Assembly: GCA_002344135.1 (NCBI GenBank)
Contig: DDTO01000002.1
Span: forward strand, 608,794 to 672,793
DNA length: 64,000 nt
DNA from: Chthonomonas sp. UBA2362
GTDB taxonomy: Bacteria; Armatimonadota; Fimbriimonadia; Fimbriimonadales; Fimbriimonadaceae
Direction: 5' to 3'
Position numbers and translations under genes: made by a program. Positions 41,556 to 50,503 of the stretch are shown here, piece by piece; the first letter of the stretch is position 1; the number at the start of each line of letters is the position of its first letter. Under the pieces are notes generated by a model. The model saw only the letters and a list, made by a program, of their open reading frames with translations, did no database searches and was not told where the DNA came from.

Positions 41556-43391
41556 CTAGCGTTCGATTTCGGCGAGCATCGGTTCGATGTCGGGGTTCGA
41601 GCCGACGGCCTCTCTGATTTGCTTGGCGAGCCCGCGCGCCTCGTCTTCCCGTCCGGTACGCTTGGCCGCAAGAGCCAGATTCAGGGCGACCGGCAGCGAG
41701 TTCGGAATGCTGCTCGCGGCGTGGCGCATGACGTTGTAGGCCTCCTCGTGTCGGTCCTGACCCCCAAGCGCCTGCGCGAGCTGGCTGTAGGCGTCGGCGT
41801 TGCCCGGATAGAGCATGATGAGGCGGTTGGCTGCCTCTTCAGCCTCCTTGAACTCCTGGGTCTGGTTCAGGGAAACGGCAAGCAGCAGCCACATCTTCCA
41901 GTACTCGCTCAACCAGTTCTTCATAGGCCTCAGGTCGCGTACCGCACCTTCGAAGTCGCCTTGCGAAATCTTTTGCTCAGCGTTGGCGACCGTTTCCACT
42001 CGCTTGGGCTGGTCGAGTTCGAGGAGCCATGCTTGGACCTGGGCTTTGGTGTTCGGGTCCGGGTTGGTGGCGAGAATATCCTTGAGAACCTTCGGCACTT
42101 CGAAGGTGCGTCCGGCCGCCTGAAGGGTTTGGGCGTACTCGGCGAGGACCGTCACATCGGTCGGGTCTGCGTCCAAGCAGTCCTCGTAGTAATCCATCGC
42201 CCGATCGTAGTCCTTCTTCTGCTGGGCGAGGTAGGGAGCGTAGTACCGCTTCACCAAAAGGTTATCTTCGAGCGTTTCGAGGGCGACGTCGAAGGTGCGT
42301 TCGCCTTCTTCGATGTTGCCCGACTGGATCAGAGCGATGCCGAGTTTGGCGTGGGCGGCAGGATTCTGCGGAGCCTTCTCGACGAGGTCGCGCCAGAGCC
42401 CGGGGACCTCGTGAGCCCGTCCGCTTTGGGTGAGCACGCTGGCCAGGAAGTCGAGGCTCGGCTTGTCGTCACCCTCCATCTCGATGGCCTTTCGGAAATT
42501 GCGCTCTGCGTTGGCGGGCATGTTCATCGCCGACTGTACGAGTCCAAGTCGGGTGAGGATGGCCGGTTCGTTCGGTTCGAGCTGGGCGGCCTTCTCGAAG
42601 AGGTCGGCCGCGGAGGGCAGGTTGCTTACCGCCTGATTGAGTTCGCCCAAGGCGAAATACACGCGTCCGTCCTCCGGCACCACGTCGATCAGCTTCCGGA
42701 GCGCCTTGTCGATCATCTCGTAGTTGCCGATCTTGTAGTTCGTGCAGGCCCGGCCGAGCTGGACGGTGGCGACGAAGGGTCCCTCCCATTCCGGATCGGA
42801 AGACAGCGCATCGAAGAGGCACTCGAACGCTCCTTCCGGGCTAAACTCCGTCGCGACCGCCCCCTGAGTCTTGTCGATGTACTGCAGAGCATCGAAGCCC
42901 TCGAGGAACTTGAGAAAGGCCACCGAGTCGGAGGTGCCGAAGAGGACCTTGTCGTCCTTGGTGTCTTCGGGCAGCGAGCCCCCAGCAAGGTCGGTCAACT
43001 GCAGAATCATCTCGCGCAGGACCTTGAGCGTGTCGGCGTCGTCGAAATCTCGAACTTCGTTGATGAACGGATCGGCTTCGTCTTTGCGGAAGACACGCCA
43101 CGTCAGCCGGTTCTTGCCGTCGACGCTTTCCAGCAGCCCATCCACCACGTAGTCGGCGCTTGCCTGCTCGAAAAACTGCTGGACCATCTCGGCCTCGTTG
43201 AGTGTCTCGGAGGGGTTGACGTTGGCGAAGCGCGGGTTGGGACTGTCGTCCAGCCGGATCATGTAGTTGACCGAGTTGACTTCCGCTTCCGTGTGGGTGC
43301 GCACCATCTCGGCGGCGAAGTTGATGAACTGCCGAGCGATGGCGGGCCTGGCGTTGGGCCCGGAATTGAACGGAAGAGCGGCAATCGTCAT
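41556..43391 (-). CDS. cytoplasmic TPR-repeat protein
   Basis: A 611-residue protein without a signal or membrane segment. The N-terminal 150 residues form a different domain (MTIAALPFNSGPNAR; YVVDGLLESVDGKNRLTW), reminiscent of the TolB-like alpha/beta domain found before TPRs in adenylate-cyclase-associated proteins. From about residue 200 to 600 it holds 9-11 TPRs (ALGELNQAVSNLPSAADLFE; LGIALIQSGNIEEGERTFD; YSQLAQALGGQDRHEEAY). TAAACT lies nine bases before the ATG. It should act as a protein-interaction scaffold. The downstream gene is the deaminase at 41553. Confidence 0.75.
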   Translation of the reverse strand: MTIAALPFNSGPNARPAIARQFINFAAEMVRTHTEAEVNSVNYMIRLDDSPNPRFANVNPSETLNEAEMVQQFFEQASADYVVDGLLESVDGKNRLTWRVFRKDEADPFINEVRDFDDADTLKVLREMILQLTDLAGGSLPEDTKDDKVLFGTSDSVAFLKFLEGFDALQYIDKTQGAVATEFSPEGAFECLFDALSSDPEWEGPFVATVQLGRACTNYKIGNYEMIDKALRKLIDVVPEDGRVYFALGELNQAVSNLPSAADLFEKAAQLEPNEPAILTRLGLVQSAMNMPANAERNFRKAIEMEGDDKPSLDFLASVLTQSGRAHEVPGLWRDLVEKAPQNPAAHAKLGIALIQSGNIEEGERTFDVALETLEDNLLVKRYYAPYLAQQKKDYDRAMDYYEDCLDADPTDVTVLAEYAQTLQAAGRTFEVPKVLKDILATNPDPNTKAQVQAWLLELDQPKRVETVANAEQKISQGDFEGAVRDLRPMKNWLSEYWKMWLLLAVSLNQTQEFKEAEEAANRLIMLYPGNADAYSQLAQALGGQDRHEEAYNVMRHAASSIPNSLPVALNLALAAKRTGREDEARGLAKQIREAVGSNPDIEPMLAEIER

Positions 43392-43423
43392 AAGACCTCT
43401 AGTTTACCGCCGCCCCCCTTGGC

Positions 43424-45604
43424 CTAGCGTCCGAAGTCGGCGAGGGCGACCGGGCGCTTCTGGCCACCGGGCGGCCTCACGCTTACGGAGAGAGCCTGGC
43501 TTCCGCCCGCTTCGAACATTGCGATGCGGATCGGGTGCCACCCCGCTTTCAGCGCGACCTGCCCCGCTCGTTCCTCGACCGCATGCAGGCCGTCGTTGTC
43601 CAGGACCTTCTCGTCACCGATCCAGAGGGCGCTGCCGTCGTCCGAGGACGTGAAGAAGGTGTAGATGCCATCTTTGGGCGCCATGAAGACCCCCTCGAAG
43701 ACGAGGGCGTAGTCGTCCTCTCGCTCCGCGACGCTCGTCCCGGGAGTCTCGGACGTTCCCGAGGCGGTCGCGGTGAGCTTGTCGAAATCGGGCAGGGTCG
43801 ACCAGCGCCCCTCATACCGTTGCCACCGCAGTCCCGGGTCGGGAGCCCGGACAAAGACGATCGGCTCGCGGAGCGTGACCTTCTTGAAGGTGCGCGAGAC
43901 CGGGGTGCCGACCGCGTTTCCACGCAGGGTGGCGGCCTTGACCGTTGTGGTGCTGGTAAGAACGATCGGCTTGGCGTACCGCGGCGAGCGTGGGCCGGGG
44001 TCGGAGCCATCGAGCGTATACACGATCGCCCCGGGTCCCGGGCTCAGGCGCACGGTTACCTTGTCGAGGAACACTGTCTCGTCGTTCGAGAAACTCGGCG
44101 GCGGCACGAAGAACTTGACCCCCATCGCCGCCAAGGTATCGAGGTGCCGGTCGAGTCGGGGCTTGAACGCGGCCCAGCTTCTCGCCGCCTTCGGCGACCA
44201 GTAGACCTCGGCGAGCGCGGAGAGTCGCGGGAAGACCATCCGGTCGGTATCGGCGGGAAGCGGCGTGCGCTCGGCCCACATGTTGCCTTCACCACCCAGC
44301 ACGTGCTTGGCTTGTTCGGCGGTCAACTCGGCGGGAACGGGCTCGAACGAATAGGACTTCTCGACGCTCGTCGTCGTGTAGGGGTAATCGAGATAGCAGT
44401 GAGACGTGGGCGAGACGATCACGTCGTGACCCATTTTCGCCGCGTCGATCGCGCCCTCCATGCCTCGCCAAGACTGCACGGTCGCCCCTGGAGCAAGGCC
44501 GCCCTCCAGTATCTCGTCCCAGCCCACAAGGCGTCTGCCGCGCGCGGTCAGCCATTTGTCGATGCGGCGGATGAAGTAGCTTTGGAGTTCGTGCTCGTCC
44601 TTCAGCCCCTCGGCCTTGATCTTTGCCTGGCATTTGGCGCAGGCCTGCCAGCGCGTTTTGGGCACCTCGTCACCCCCGATGTGGATGAACTTCGACGGGA
44701 AGAGGGCCAAGGTCTCTTCGAGGATGCCCTCGTTGAAGGCGTAAGTTCCCTCGTTTCCGGCACAGTACACGTCCGAGAAGACTCCCCATAGGGTGGGTGT
44801 CGTGAAGGGTCCTCCGGTACAGGAAAACTCTGGGTAGGCGGCTAGAGCGGCATTGCAGTGCCCCGGCATCTCGATCTCGGGAACGACCGTGATAAACCGT
44901 TTGGCGGCATAGTCCACGATCTCTCGGACTTGGGCTTGCGTGTAGTAGCCGCCGTAGCGCCCGCTTGCCTCCTGCCTCCAGGCGCCGACCTCCGTAAGCT
45001 TGGGATAACGCTTGATCTCCAGTCGCCACCCCTGATCGTCGACAAGGTGCCAATGGAACACGTTCATTTTGTGGAGTGCGAGGAGGTCGATCTGTCGCTT
45101 GACGAAGTCGACATCGCGGAAGTGTCGGCTCACGTCGAGGAGGAGTCCGCGCCATCCGAATCGGGGTTTGTCGATGATCTTCAGATACGGCACCTTGGCC
45201 GGGTACTGGCGTCCGATGAGCTGCCGGACGGTCTGGGCGCCGTAGAAGAGGCCGGCCGGCTTTGGCGCCCTCACGACGATGCCGGCTCTTCCCACTACCA
45301 GCGAGTAGCCTTCGTCTCCCAAGGCCGGATCGGCACCAGACGTCGTGAACCGGATAGCCGGTCCTTTCCAGTCTGCGGCGGCGCGTGCCGGCAAAACGAC
45401 CTTAGCATCCTTGGCGAGGCAGCCGTTCAGATACGCGGCCGTCGATCCAGTGGCGTCGCCGGCGCTGTCGAAAGTCAGGGCAACCCCCTTGCCCACGGTG
45501 AAGGATCCTTCTTGGAACTCGATCGACGCCGGCCAAGGGACCAGGGCGGTCGACGGCGGGGGCGAAGAAAAGGCAAGCGCTAGGGCAGCACACAAGACGA
45601 TCAT
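43424..45604 (-). CDS. GH20 beta-N-acetylhexosaminidase, secreted
   Basis: A 726-residue protein with a signal peptide (MIVLCAALALAFSSPPPSTA). Residues 20-135 are the GH20b N-terminal domain (VKGxx...ALTFDSA), then the catalytic barrel: RGLLLDVSRHFRD, HKMNVFHWHLVDDQGWRLEI and FIHIGGDEVPKTRW, where Asp-Glu are the catalytic pair of substrate-assisted hydrolysis. Residues 500-575 are a chitobiase C-terminal beta domain (VYTLDGSDPGPRSPRYAKPI). Residues 590-715 resemble PA14 (GVFMAPKDGIYTFFTSSDDG), a carbohydrate-binding module. It releases terminal GlcNAc or GalNAc from glycans outside the cell. TAGCAT lies six bases upstream of the ATG. Confidence 0.93.
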   Translation of the reverse strand: MIVLCAALALAFSSPPPSTALVPWPASIEFQEGSFTVGKGVALTFDSAGDATGSTAAYLNGCLAKDAKVVLPARAAADWKGPAIRFTTSGADPALGDEGYSLVVGRAGIVVRAPKPAGLFYGAQTVRQLIGRQYPAKVPYLKIIDKPRFGWRGLLLDVSRHFRDVDFVKRQIDLLALHKMNVFHWHLVDDQGWRLEIKRYPKLTEVGAWRQEASGRYGGYYTQAQVREIVDYAAKRFITVVPEIEMPGHCNAALAAYPEFSCTGGPFTTPTLWGVFSDVYCAGNEGTYAFNEGILEETLALFPSKFIHIGGDEVPKTRWQACAKCQAKIKAEGLKDEHELQSYFIRRIDKWLTARGRRLVGWDEILEGGLAPGATVQSWRGMEGAIDAAKMGHDVIVSPTSHCYLDYPYTTTSVEKSYSFEPVPAELTAEQAKHVLGGEGNMWAERTPLPADTDRMVFPRLSALAEVYWSPKAARSWAAFKPRLDRHLDTLAAMGVKFFVPPPSFSNDETVFLDKVTVRLSPGPGAIVYTLDGSDPGPRSPRYAKPIVLTSTTTVKAATLRGNAVGTPVSRTFKKVTLREPIVFVRAPDPGLRWQRYEGRWSTLPDFDKLTATASGTSETPGTSVAEREDDYALVFEGVFMAPKDGIYTFFTSSDDGSALWIGDEKVLDNDGLHAVEERAGQVALKAGWHPIRIAMFEAGGSQALSVSVRPPGGQKRPVALADFGR

Positions 45605-45610
45605 GCACCG

Positions 45611-45616
45611 ATGCTA
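45611..45616 (-). promoter_or_regulatory. -10-like hexamer TAGCAT, leaderless start
   Basis: On the minus strand TAGCAT is followed by six bases and then the ATG at 45604. No Shine-Dalgarno sequence is seen. Confidence 0.4.
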
Positions 45617-45682
45617 CCGCCTTACGTCGTTCGGAGGGGCATCCAAGACAACTTGTCTCGTCATCTCGAGCCGCGCCTCACA

Positions 45683-46579
45683 TCACGGCGCGCCCAAGTC
45701 CATCTCCAGGCCGATCAGCAATCGTGCCCTCATCGACTCCCACGGATCGGGCGAGCCCTCGTACTCGTCGAGGCAGGGGACATTGACTGGGCGCTGCCCG
45801 TTTTGAGGCAGCCATTCGCGGTTCAGCAGGGCCCACGTTTGCCCATAGGCCTTCCGGGAGACCGGCTCACAAGTGGCAAGGTAGCTTCCGCTGGGAAGGA
45901 CCAGCGGTCTAGCACCGATGGGCAACGGTCGGTCGCCGGGCCAGGTGATGCAGAGGTCGTAGCGGAGGTCGTCGCGCTGCTTGTCGTACTTGTCGTGGAA
46001 AACCGCGAAGTACCGGCGTTCGCCAGCAGAGTCGTCTCCGAGCCGCAATAGTTGGAATCGCCTCCACTCACAGGCGAGGTCGGAGTAGCTGCCCACTCTT
46101 CGGAAGGCGGCTAAACGCTCGGAAGGTCGAAACACCAGTTCCACAGGCACGGGCGCGCCTTCGAGCGCGAGCGGACGGAAGCCGTTTGGCGACGGAGTCC
46201 AGTGTACGTTCCTGGAATCTCCCAGGCGCCAGTCCAGATCTTGTCGGCGGCGGAACTCGCTGGGCGAGACGCCGTAACAGCCGCGAAATGCTCTCGCGAA
46301 GGCCTCGCCGTTCGAGTAGCCGGCGTCGCAGGCCAGGTCGATGATCGGCGCGGTGGTGTCGCGAAGTCGCAGCGCTGCCCTTTCGAGGTTGATGCGCCGA
46401 ACGAATTCGGCCACGCCCTCGCCGGTGACGGCATGGAAGACGCGGGTGAGATGGAAGCGTGAGAGTCCGGCTACCGCGGCGAGGTCACCCATGCGCATGG
46501 TTCGATCCTCGGCGAGAAGGGCATGCTGCACGATGCGGTGTACGCTGGCCAGGCGCAGATGGCGCGTCTGGATTCTCAT
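45683..46579 (-). CDS. AraC-family regulator with GyrI-like effector domain
   Basis: A 298-residue protein. Two helix-turn-helix motifs are at residues 30-110 (MGDLAAVAGLSRFHLTRVFH; IIDLACDAGYSNGEAFARAF ending GVSPSEFRR). The C-terminal half (residues 140-298) resembles the GyrI/BmrR effector-binding fold (VELVFRPSERLAAFRRVGSY, LPSGSYLATCEPV, VNVPCLDEY), which binds small cationic or aromatic ligands. Such proteins regulate multidrug or stress genes near them. It starts 146 bp from the secreted-protein gene end and is opposite in position to GH20, 78 bp away and on the same strand. Confidence 0.88.
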   Translation of the reverse strand: MRIQTRHLRLASVHRIVQHALLAEDRTMRMGDLAAVAGLSRFHLTRVFHAVTGEGVAEFVRRINLERAALRLRDTTAPIIDLACDAGYSNGEAFARAFRGCYGVSPSEFRRRQDLDWRLGDSRNVHWTPSPNGFRPLALEGAPVPVELVFRPSERLAAFRRVGSYSDLACEWRRFQLLRLGDDSAGERRYFAVFHDKYDKQRDDLRYDLCITWPGDRPLPIGARPLVLPSGSYLATCEPVSRKAYGQTWALLNREWLPQNGQRPVNVPCLDEYEGSPDPWESMRARLLIGLEMDLGAP

Positions 46580-46725
46580 CGATAGGCCCCGATCTCTCGC
46601 ATGCTCTCTCCCGCTGCAGGAACCGGTGCCGGCTATCGGGGGGCGTTATCCTCGGCGACAAACGTCCGAGCATGAATCCCCTTGAGAACTGGGCCGACGT
46701 GCCGATCCGCACGTTCTGGGAGCGG

Positions 46726-47145
46726 TTACCAGCCTTCGGGAGTCGAGAGTTCCCAGGCCCAGGCCCATGAGGGAATCTCGGGCTTATCTGGGCAGAGTTT
46801 GCCCGCGTAAACGAAGACCTGCTCCCTGTGGCGGAGGATGTCGACTTCAACCATGCGCTCTCCGCGCACCTCGACAGTGATCTCGGCCGGTTGATCGACG
46901 CCGAACTCGATGCACTGGAGAGTCGCGACATGGTCGCGAAGTTGACGAACCAGATCATCGACGTCGAATTCGATCTTGGCGATCACGGGGACGACAGCGG
47001 TCGCGGAAACGCTCACGGCACCGGCCTGGGACCACAAGTTCGACAGCCCCATCCAGTCCGCAGTTTCGCTCGGGTGCACGATGAACGCCGCCTGCGAAAC
47101 CGCCGCGATGCCGACCCCCGCCCAAACCGCAATGCTCTTCTTCAT
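46726..47145 (-). CDS. small secreted hypothetical protein
   Basis: A 139-residue protein with signal peptide MKKSIAVWAGVGIAAVSQA and a single mature domain (LSNLWSQAGAVSVSATAVV, EITVEVRGERMVEVDI, SWAWAWELSTPEGW). The ATG is preceded by AGGTGA. There is no Cys in the mature N-terminus, so it is not a lipoprotein. No domain is recognised; the envelope is the likely location. Confidence 0.6.
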   Translation of the reverse strand: MKKSIAVWAGVGIAAVSQAAFIVHPSETADWMGLSNLWSQAGAVSVSATAVVPVIAKIEFDVDDLVRQLRDHVATLQCIEFGVDQPAEITVEVRGERMVEVDILRHREQVFVYAGKLCPDKPEIPSWAWAWELSTPEGW

Positions 47146-47330
47146 TTCGAGTCACCTGACAACGTACGTCGTTGCTCCGTCCTCTCTGGGCGTCCGCCAC
47201 CACCAGACGGGACCACCCAAACCTATAGTAGCGCGAGCCCGGTGTAAATTCCTATCCATAGTTGCTCAAATTGGGACCCTGTTTGGAAAGGCCCGCAACT
47301 CGGGTCCTGATGTCAGGCCCATTCCGGGAC

Positions 47331-47336
47331 TATAAT
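47331..47336 (+). promoter_or_regulatory. TATAAT -10 of tRNA-His
   Basis: A perfect TATAAT ends 11 bases before the mature tRNA 5' end. No clear -35 is visible. Confidence 0.6.
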
Positions 47337-47347
47337 AGGGATACGCG

Positions 47348-47423
47348 GCGGATGTAGCTCAGGGGTTAGAGCGCCTCACTGTGGCTGAGGAGGTCGTGGG
47401 TTCAAGACCCATCTTCCGCCCCA
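47348..47423 (+). tRNA. tRNA-His (GTG)
   Basis: Seventy-six bases fold into a cloverleaf: acceptor GCGGATG with CTTCCGC (a U-U pair at position 6), D-arm GCTCAGGGGTTAGAGC, anticodon arm CCTCACTGTGGCTGAGG with anticodon GTG, T-arm GTGGG-TTCAAGA-CCCAT. Discriminator C73 and an encoded CCA follow, and a G at 47347 can supply the histidine-specific G-1. It sits between the minus-strand secreted-protein gene and glycosyltransferase 9, with TATAAT just upstream. Confidence 0.95.
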
Positions 47424-47446
47424 TGTTTTTTCTTTGAGCGGAACTA

Positions 47447-48541
47447 ATGCCCGATCGCCGAACCGGAATGACCTTGGTGCGAACCGGTGACGAGGCCGCC
47501 GAGCGGGTCCAGCGAATGCTCAAAGTCGCCCCCCCGCGAAGAATCTTTGTTCCCTGTCGCGAGCATATCGGCGACATTGTCAACACTACCGCCGGTATCG
47601 CATGCCTCCGGGCTCACTTTCCGAATGCGCGCCTGGTCGTCGAGGTCGGCGAGCGGGCCGTACCGGTCCTCGAAAACTTTCCCGGCCTCGACGAGGTGCG
47701 GCCGCGGCCCACTCACCAGGGACTGCTGGGCAAGATTCGACATGTTCGCTGGTTGCGTCGGCAAAGTTTCGACTTGGCCGTAATCTTCGACGACAGCAAC
47801 TCTCACGTGCTCTTTGCCAAGCTCGGTGGCATCCCGATGCGGCTGGGCGTTTGGCGCGGATTGAAGCACGAACATCTCTACTGCGCCTACGTCCCGTACC
47901 GCCGCGACATGCACGAAATCCGCGATCACTGCCGCTGTCTGCTCGCCATGCTGGGTGTCGACACGAGCGACTACCGACCTCGGCTCTATCCTTCCGAAGC
48001 CGACCGCCAAATCGTCCTGGAGGCCCTCGAGGAACTCGGGTTACCTGCTGATCGACCGCTGATCGGACTGCATCCGGGCGGCAGCGAGCCACGACGCCGG
48101 TGGCCCCTCGAACACTTCGCCTCTCTGATCGACTTGCTTCGCGACCGGGCCGACCTTCTGCTCCTGGGCGGAGATTCGGACCGAGTCGCGGTCGAGGACT
48201 TGAAAGCGAGGTGCCATGAGCCGCCGCGAACGCTGAGCCGGTCGCTCAGCATTCTCCAATTCGCCGCCCTTTGCTCGATGCTCGACCTCTTGATCTGCGG
48301 CGACACGGGTCCGATGCATCTCGCGGCGACGATGGGCACGCCGGTGGTCGCCCTTTACGGCCCCGCCTACCCCGAGCACACCGGGCCATACGGCAATGGG
48401 CACGTCCTCCTCCAGGAACCCTGCCGCTGCGCAGAGCGTTCGCCGAAGACTTGCCCAGGCGAGTGCATGAGGAACCTCAGTCCGAAGCGGGTTTTCGAAG
48501 CCGCAGAGAAAGCCCTCGACCGCGAGGTCGAGGTTGTCTAA
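47447..48541 (+). CDS. glycosyltransferase family 9 (heptosyltransferase-like)
   Basis: A 364-residue protein from ATG 47447. FVPCREHIGDIVNTTAGIACL is the first Rossmann motif, IGLHPGGSEPRRRWPLEHF the central nucleotide-sugar motif, and LLICGDTGPMHLAATMGTPVVALYGP the conserved GT9 end motif. GT9 enzymes transfer ADP-heptose or related sugars to lipopolysaccharide core, which supports a diderm envelope. The C-terminus overlaps the start of the ymdB-like gene by 8 bp. It has a C-rich end (CRCAERSPKTCPGECM) that is characteristic of this family. Confidence 0.9.
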   Translation: MPDRRTGMTLVRTGDEAAERVQRMLKVAPPRRIFVPCREHIGDIVNTTAGIACLRAHFPNARLVVEVGERAVPVLENFPGLDEVRPRPTHQGLLGKIRHVRWLRRQSFDLAVIFDDSNSHVLFAKLGGIPMRLGVWRGLKHEHLYCAYVPYRRDMHEIRDHCRCLLAMLGVDTSDYRPRLYPSEADRQIVLEALEELGLPADRPLIGLHPGGSEPRRRWPLEHFASLIDLLRDRADLLLLGGDSDRVAVEDLKARCHEPPRTLSRSLSILQFAALCSMLDLLICGDTGPMHLAATMGTPVVALYGPAYPEHTGPYGNGHVLLQEPCRCAERSPKTCPGECMRNLSPKRVFEAAEKALDREVEVV

Positions 48542-49313
48542 CTACACGATCCTCTTCCTCGGGGACATCGTCGGTAAGCCGGGCCGGAACGTCGTCAAGG
48601 AGAGCCTGGCCAGCCTCGTCGAAACCTACCGGCCGCTCTTCGTCATCGCCAACGGCGAGAATTCTGCGGGCGGCGTGGGCATTACTCCTTCGATCGCGGA
48701 GGAGATTTTCCGAACCGGAGTGGATGCCATCACCCTCGGGAACCATGCCTTCAACAAGAAGGAGATCTACGACTATCTGGGCGGAGATCGTCCGATCGTG
48801 CGTCCCGCCAACCTCCCTCCCTCGGCGCCCGGCCGCGGCTGCTGCATCGTCGAGACCGACGACGTTCGGCTCGCCGTCGTCAATCTGTGCGGACGAGTTT
48901 TCCTCGATACCTACGACGACCCCTTTCGGGCGATCGACAGCATTCTCGAGGGACTCGACACTCCCCACGTTTGGATCGACTTTCATGCCGAGGCCACGAG
49001 CGAGAAGATCGCCTTCGGGTACTACGTCGATGGGCGTGCCACCGCGGTAGTCGGCACCCATACGCATGTGCAGACCGCGGACGAGCGGGTGTTGCCCGGA
49101 GGCACCGCGTATATCACCGACGTCGGCATGTGCGGGCCGGTGGGCAGCGTGATTGGGATGGACCGGGACCTGATTCTCCACCGTTTCCTCACCACCCTGC
49201 CAACGAAATTCGAGGTGGCAGATGCACCGGGTGTAATCTCCGGCGTGGTCGTGAACGTCAAAAAGCAGGACGGGCGCGCCGAATCGATCGAGCGCGTCAC
49301 GTTCGGGCCGTAA
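48534..49313 (+). CDS. ymdB: YmdB-type metallophosphoesterase (TIGR00282)
   Basis: A 259-residue protein from a TTG overlapping the previous gene by 8 bp. Metal-ligand motifs are LFLGDIVGKPGR, ANGENSAGGVGI, LGNHAFNKKE, DFHAEATSEKIAFG and VGTHTHVQTADER, the invariant set of YmdB 2',3'-cyclic-nucleotide phosphodiesterases (DR1281 type). It hydrolyses 2',3'-cAMP and affects biofilm and RNA turnover in Bacillus. Its context downstream of RNase-linked genes differs here: it follows GT9. Confidence 0.93.
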   Translation: MSNYTILFLGDIVGKPGRNVVKESLASLVETYRPLFVIANGENSAGGVGITPSIAEEIFRTGVDAITLGNHAFNKKEIYDYLGGDRPIVRPANLPPSAPGRGCCIVETDDVRLAVVNLCGRVFLDTYDDPFRAIDSILEGLDTPHVWIDFHAEATSEKIAFGYYVDGRATAVVGTHTHVQTADERVLPGGTAYITDVGMCGPVGSVIGMDRDLILHRFLTTLPTKFEVADAPGVISGVVVNVKKQDGRAESIERVTFGP

Positions 49314-49342
49314 GTCGGGTAGAAGTCAGATCAGGAGTAAGA

Positions 49343-50344
49343 ATGAGAAGGACAATGCTTTCGTTGTTAGCGATCGCCCTCGGGGGCGCGGCGGTGGGCC
49401 AAGGCACCATCGGGATCTACCTTCCGGGGAGGGACATTGCCTCGCAGGGGATCAGCGTGAAGTCTTGGGGCAGCGGAACCGTCGCCGAAACCGACGAAGT
49501 GGCCCTCGAAGGGAACCACTCGGTTCGCGTCTCGACCCGCAACTACTTCCAGGGCGGACGGCTCATGCTTTCGAAGCCCATCGACATCGCCTCTGCTTAC
49601 GCGGATAAGAACAGCCTCCTGCTCTTTACGATCAAGGTCGCCGATACGAGTTTGACCCTCGGTGGCGGGGGAGCCGGCGGTGGCTTGGCAGGGGCGGGTG
49701 GCGCGGCCGCGGGCGGAGCCTCGGCCGGTGGAGCGGCAGGCGGACCTCCGGGTCGCGGCGGCGGCGTTGCCGGTGGCGAACCTGGCGCGGGCGGCCGTGG
49801 TGGCGCCACGGGTGGGGGAGGCGGAGCGGCCGCGCTCGCCGCACCCTTGCGCAATCTCCGCTTCGTGATCACGACGACCGATGGCAAAAAGAGCGAGGGT
49901 TTCGTGCCCCTCACCGGCAGCGCCGGAGCGCGGGGCTGGCGGCGTGTCGGCATTCCCCTCCAGGCGGTCGCCGGGCTCGATCGAACGAATAAGCAGATCC
50001 AAGAGATCGCTTTCTCCGGCGATGCGACCGGGACCTTTTACATCGGCGAGATCAACGTCGTCAACGACACGACTCCCATCCAAGGCGAGCCCAACATCCG
50101 CGAACTGAACCTCGCACTCGGCGACGAGCGTGAGTTCTGGGCCAACGGCAACGGCGGCGCGAGCGTCCTGGTCTATCAGTGGGACTTCGACTCGAAGGAC
50201 GGTATCCAGGTGGACGCCGAGGGCCAGATCGTCAAACGCAAGTTCCGCGTTCCGGGCGAGTACACCATCACCCTCACGATCTCGGACGCCTTCGGGCTCA
50301 AGCAGCCCTTCCAAACGACGATCAAAGTCACCGTCAACCCGTAA
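49343..50344 (+). CDS. secreted glycine-rich protein with PKD-like domain
   Basis: A 333-residue protein from ATG 49343 with AGGAG eight bases upstream. A signal peptide (MRRTMLSLLAIALGGAAVGQ) is followed by a beta-sandwich with an NHSVRVSTRNYFQGG motif, then a Gly/Ala-rich stretch at residues 107-166 inserted inside a strand-loop of that sandwich, the sandwich's second half (LRNLRFVITTTDGKKSEG), and a PKD-like domain (YQWDFDSKDGIQVDAEGQ ... PGEYTITLTISDAFG). It is exported; it has a role at the surface but no known ligand. Confidence 0.7.
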   Translation: MRRTMLSLLAIALGGAAVGQGTIGIYLPGRDIASQGISVKSWGSGTVAETDEVALEGNHSVRVSTRNYFQGGRLMLSKPIDIASAYADKNSLLLFTIKVADTSLTLGGGGAGGGLAGAGGAAAGGASAGGAAGGPPGRGGGVAGGEPGAGGRGGATGGGGGAAALAAPLRNLRFVITTTDGKKSEGFVPLTGSAGARGWRRVGIPLQAVAGLDRTNKQIQEIAFSGDATGTFYIGEINVVNDTTPIQGEPNIRELNLALGDEREFWANGNGGASVLVYQWDFDSKDGIQVDAEGQIVKRKFRVPGEYTITLTISDAFGLKQPFQTTIKVTVNP

Positions 50345-50364
50345 AGTCTGGCGTCGCGTCGGTG

Positions 50365-50393
50365 TGGAGTGCGCGGGCTTGATCGCGCTTTCG
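50365..50393. repeat. REP-like palindromic repeat (reverse orientation)
   Basis: TGGAGTGCGCGGGCTTGATC followed by GCGCTTTCG is the reverse complement of the family pattern (AAAGCGCG ... CCCGCGCACTCCA). It follows the stop at 50344 in a 159-bp gap that also holds TATACT at 50480-50485, a candidate -10 for the CHAT gene. Confidence 0.7.
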
Positions 50394-50503
50394 TCTTCAT
50401 CGACGCGGGCTGGCATCGCCGGGACGGCGAAACTGGGCGCCGGGCGCTCACACATGCCGGGCACCTCGCAACTCAGAGTTATACTTGAGTTCGTTGGTGA
50501 CCT

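Noticed and set aside
41619..43427. 602-codon plus-strand open frame opposite the TPR protein
   Set aside because: It mirrors the TPR gene exactly in position, is rich in Leu, Val, Gly and His, and has no domain; shadow frame.
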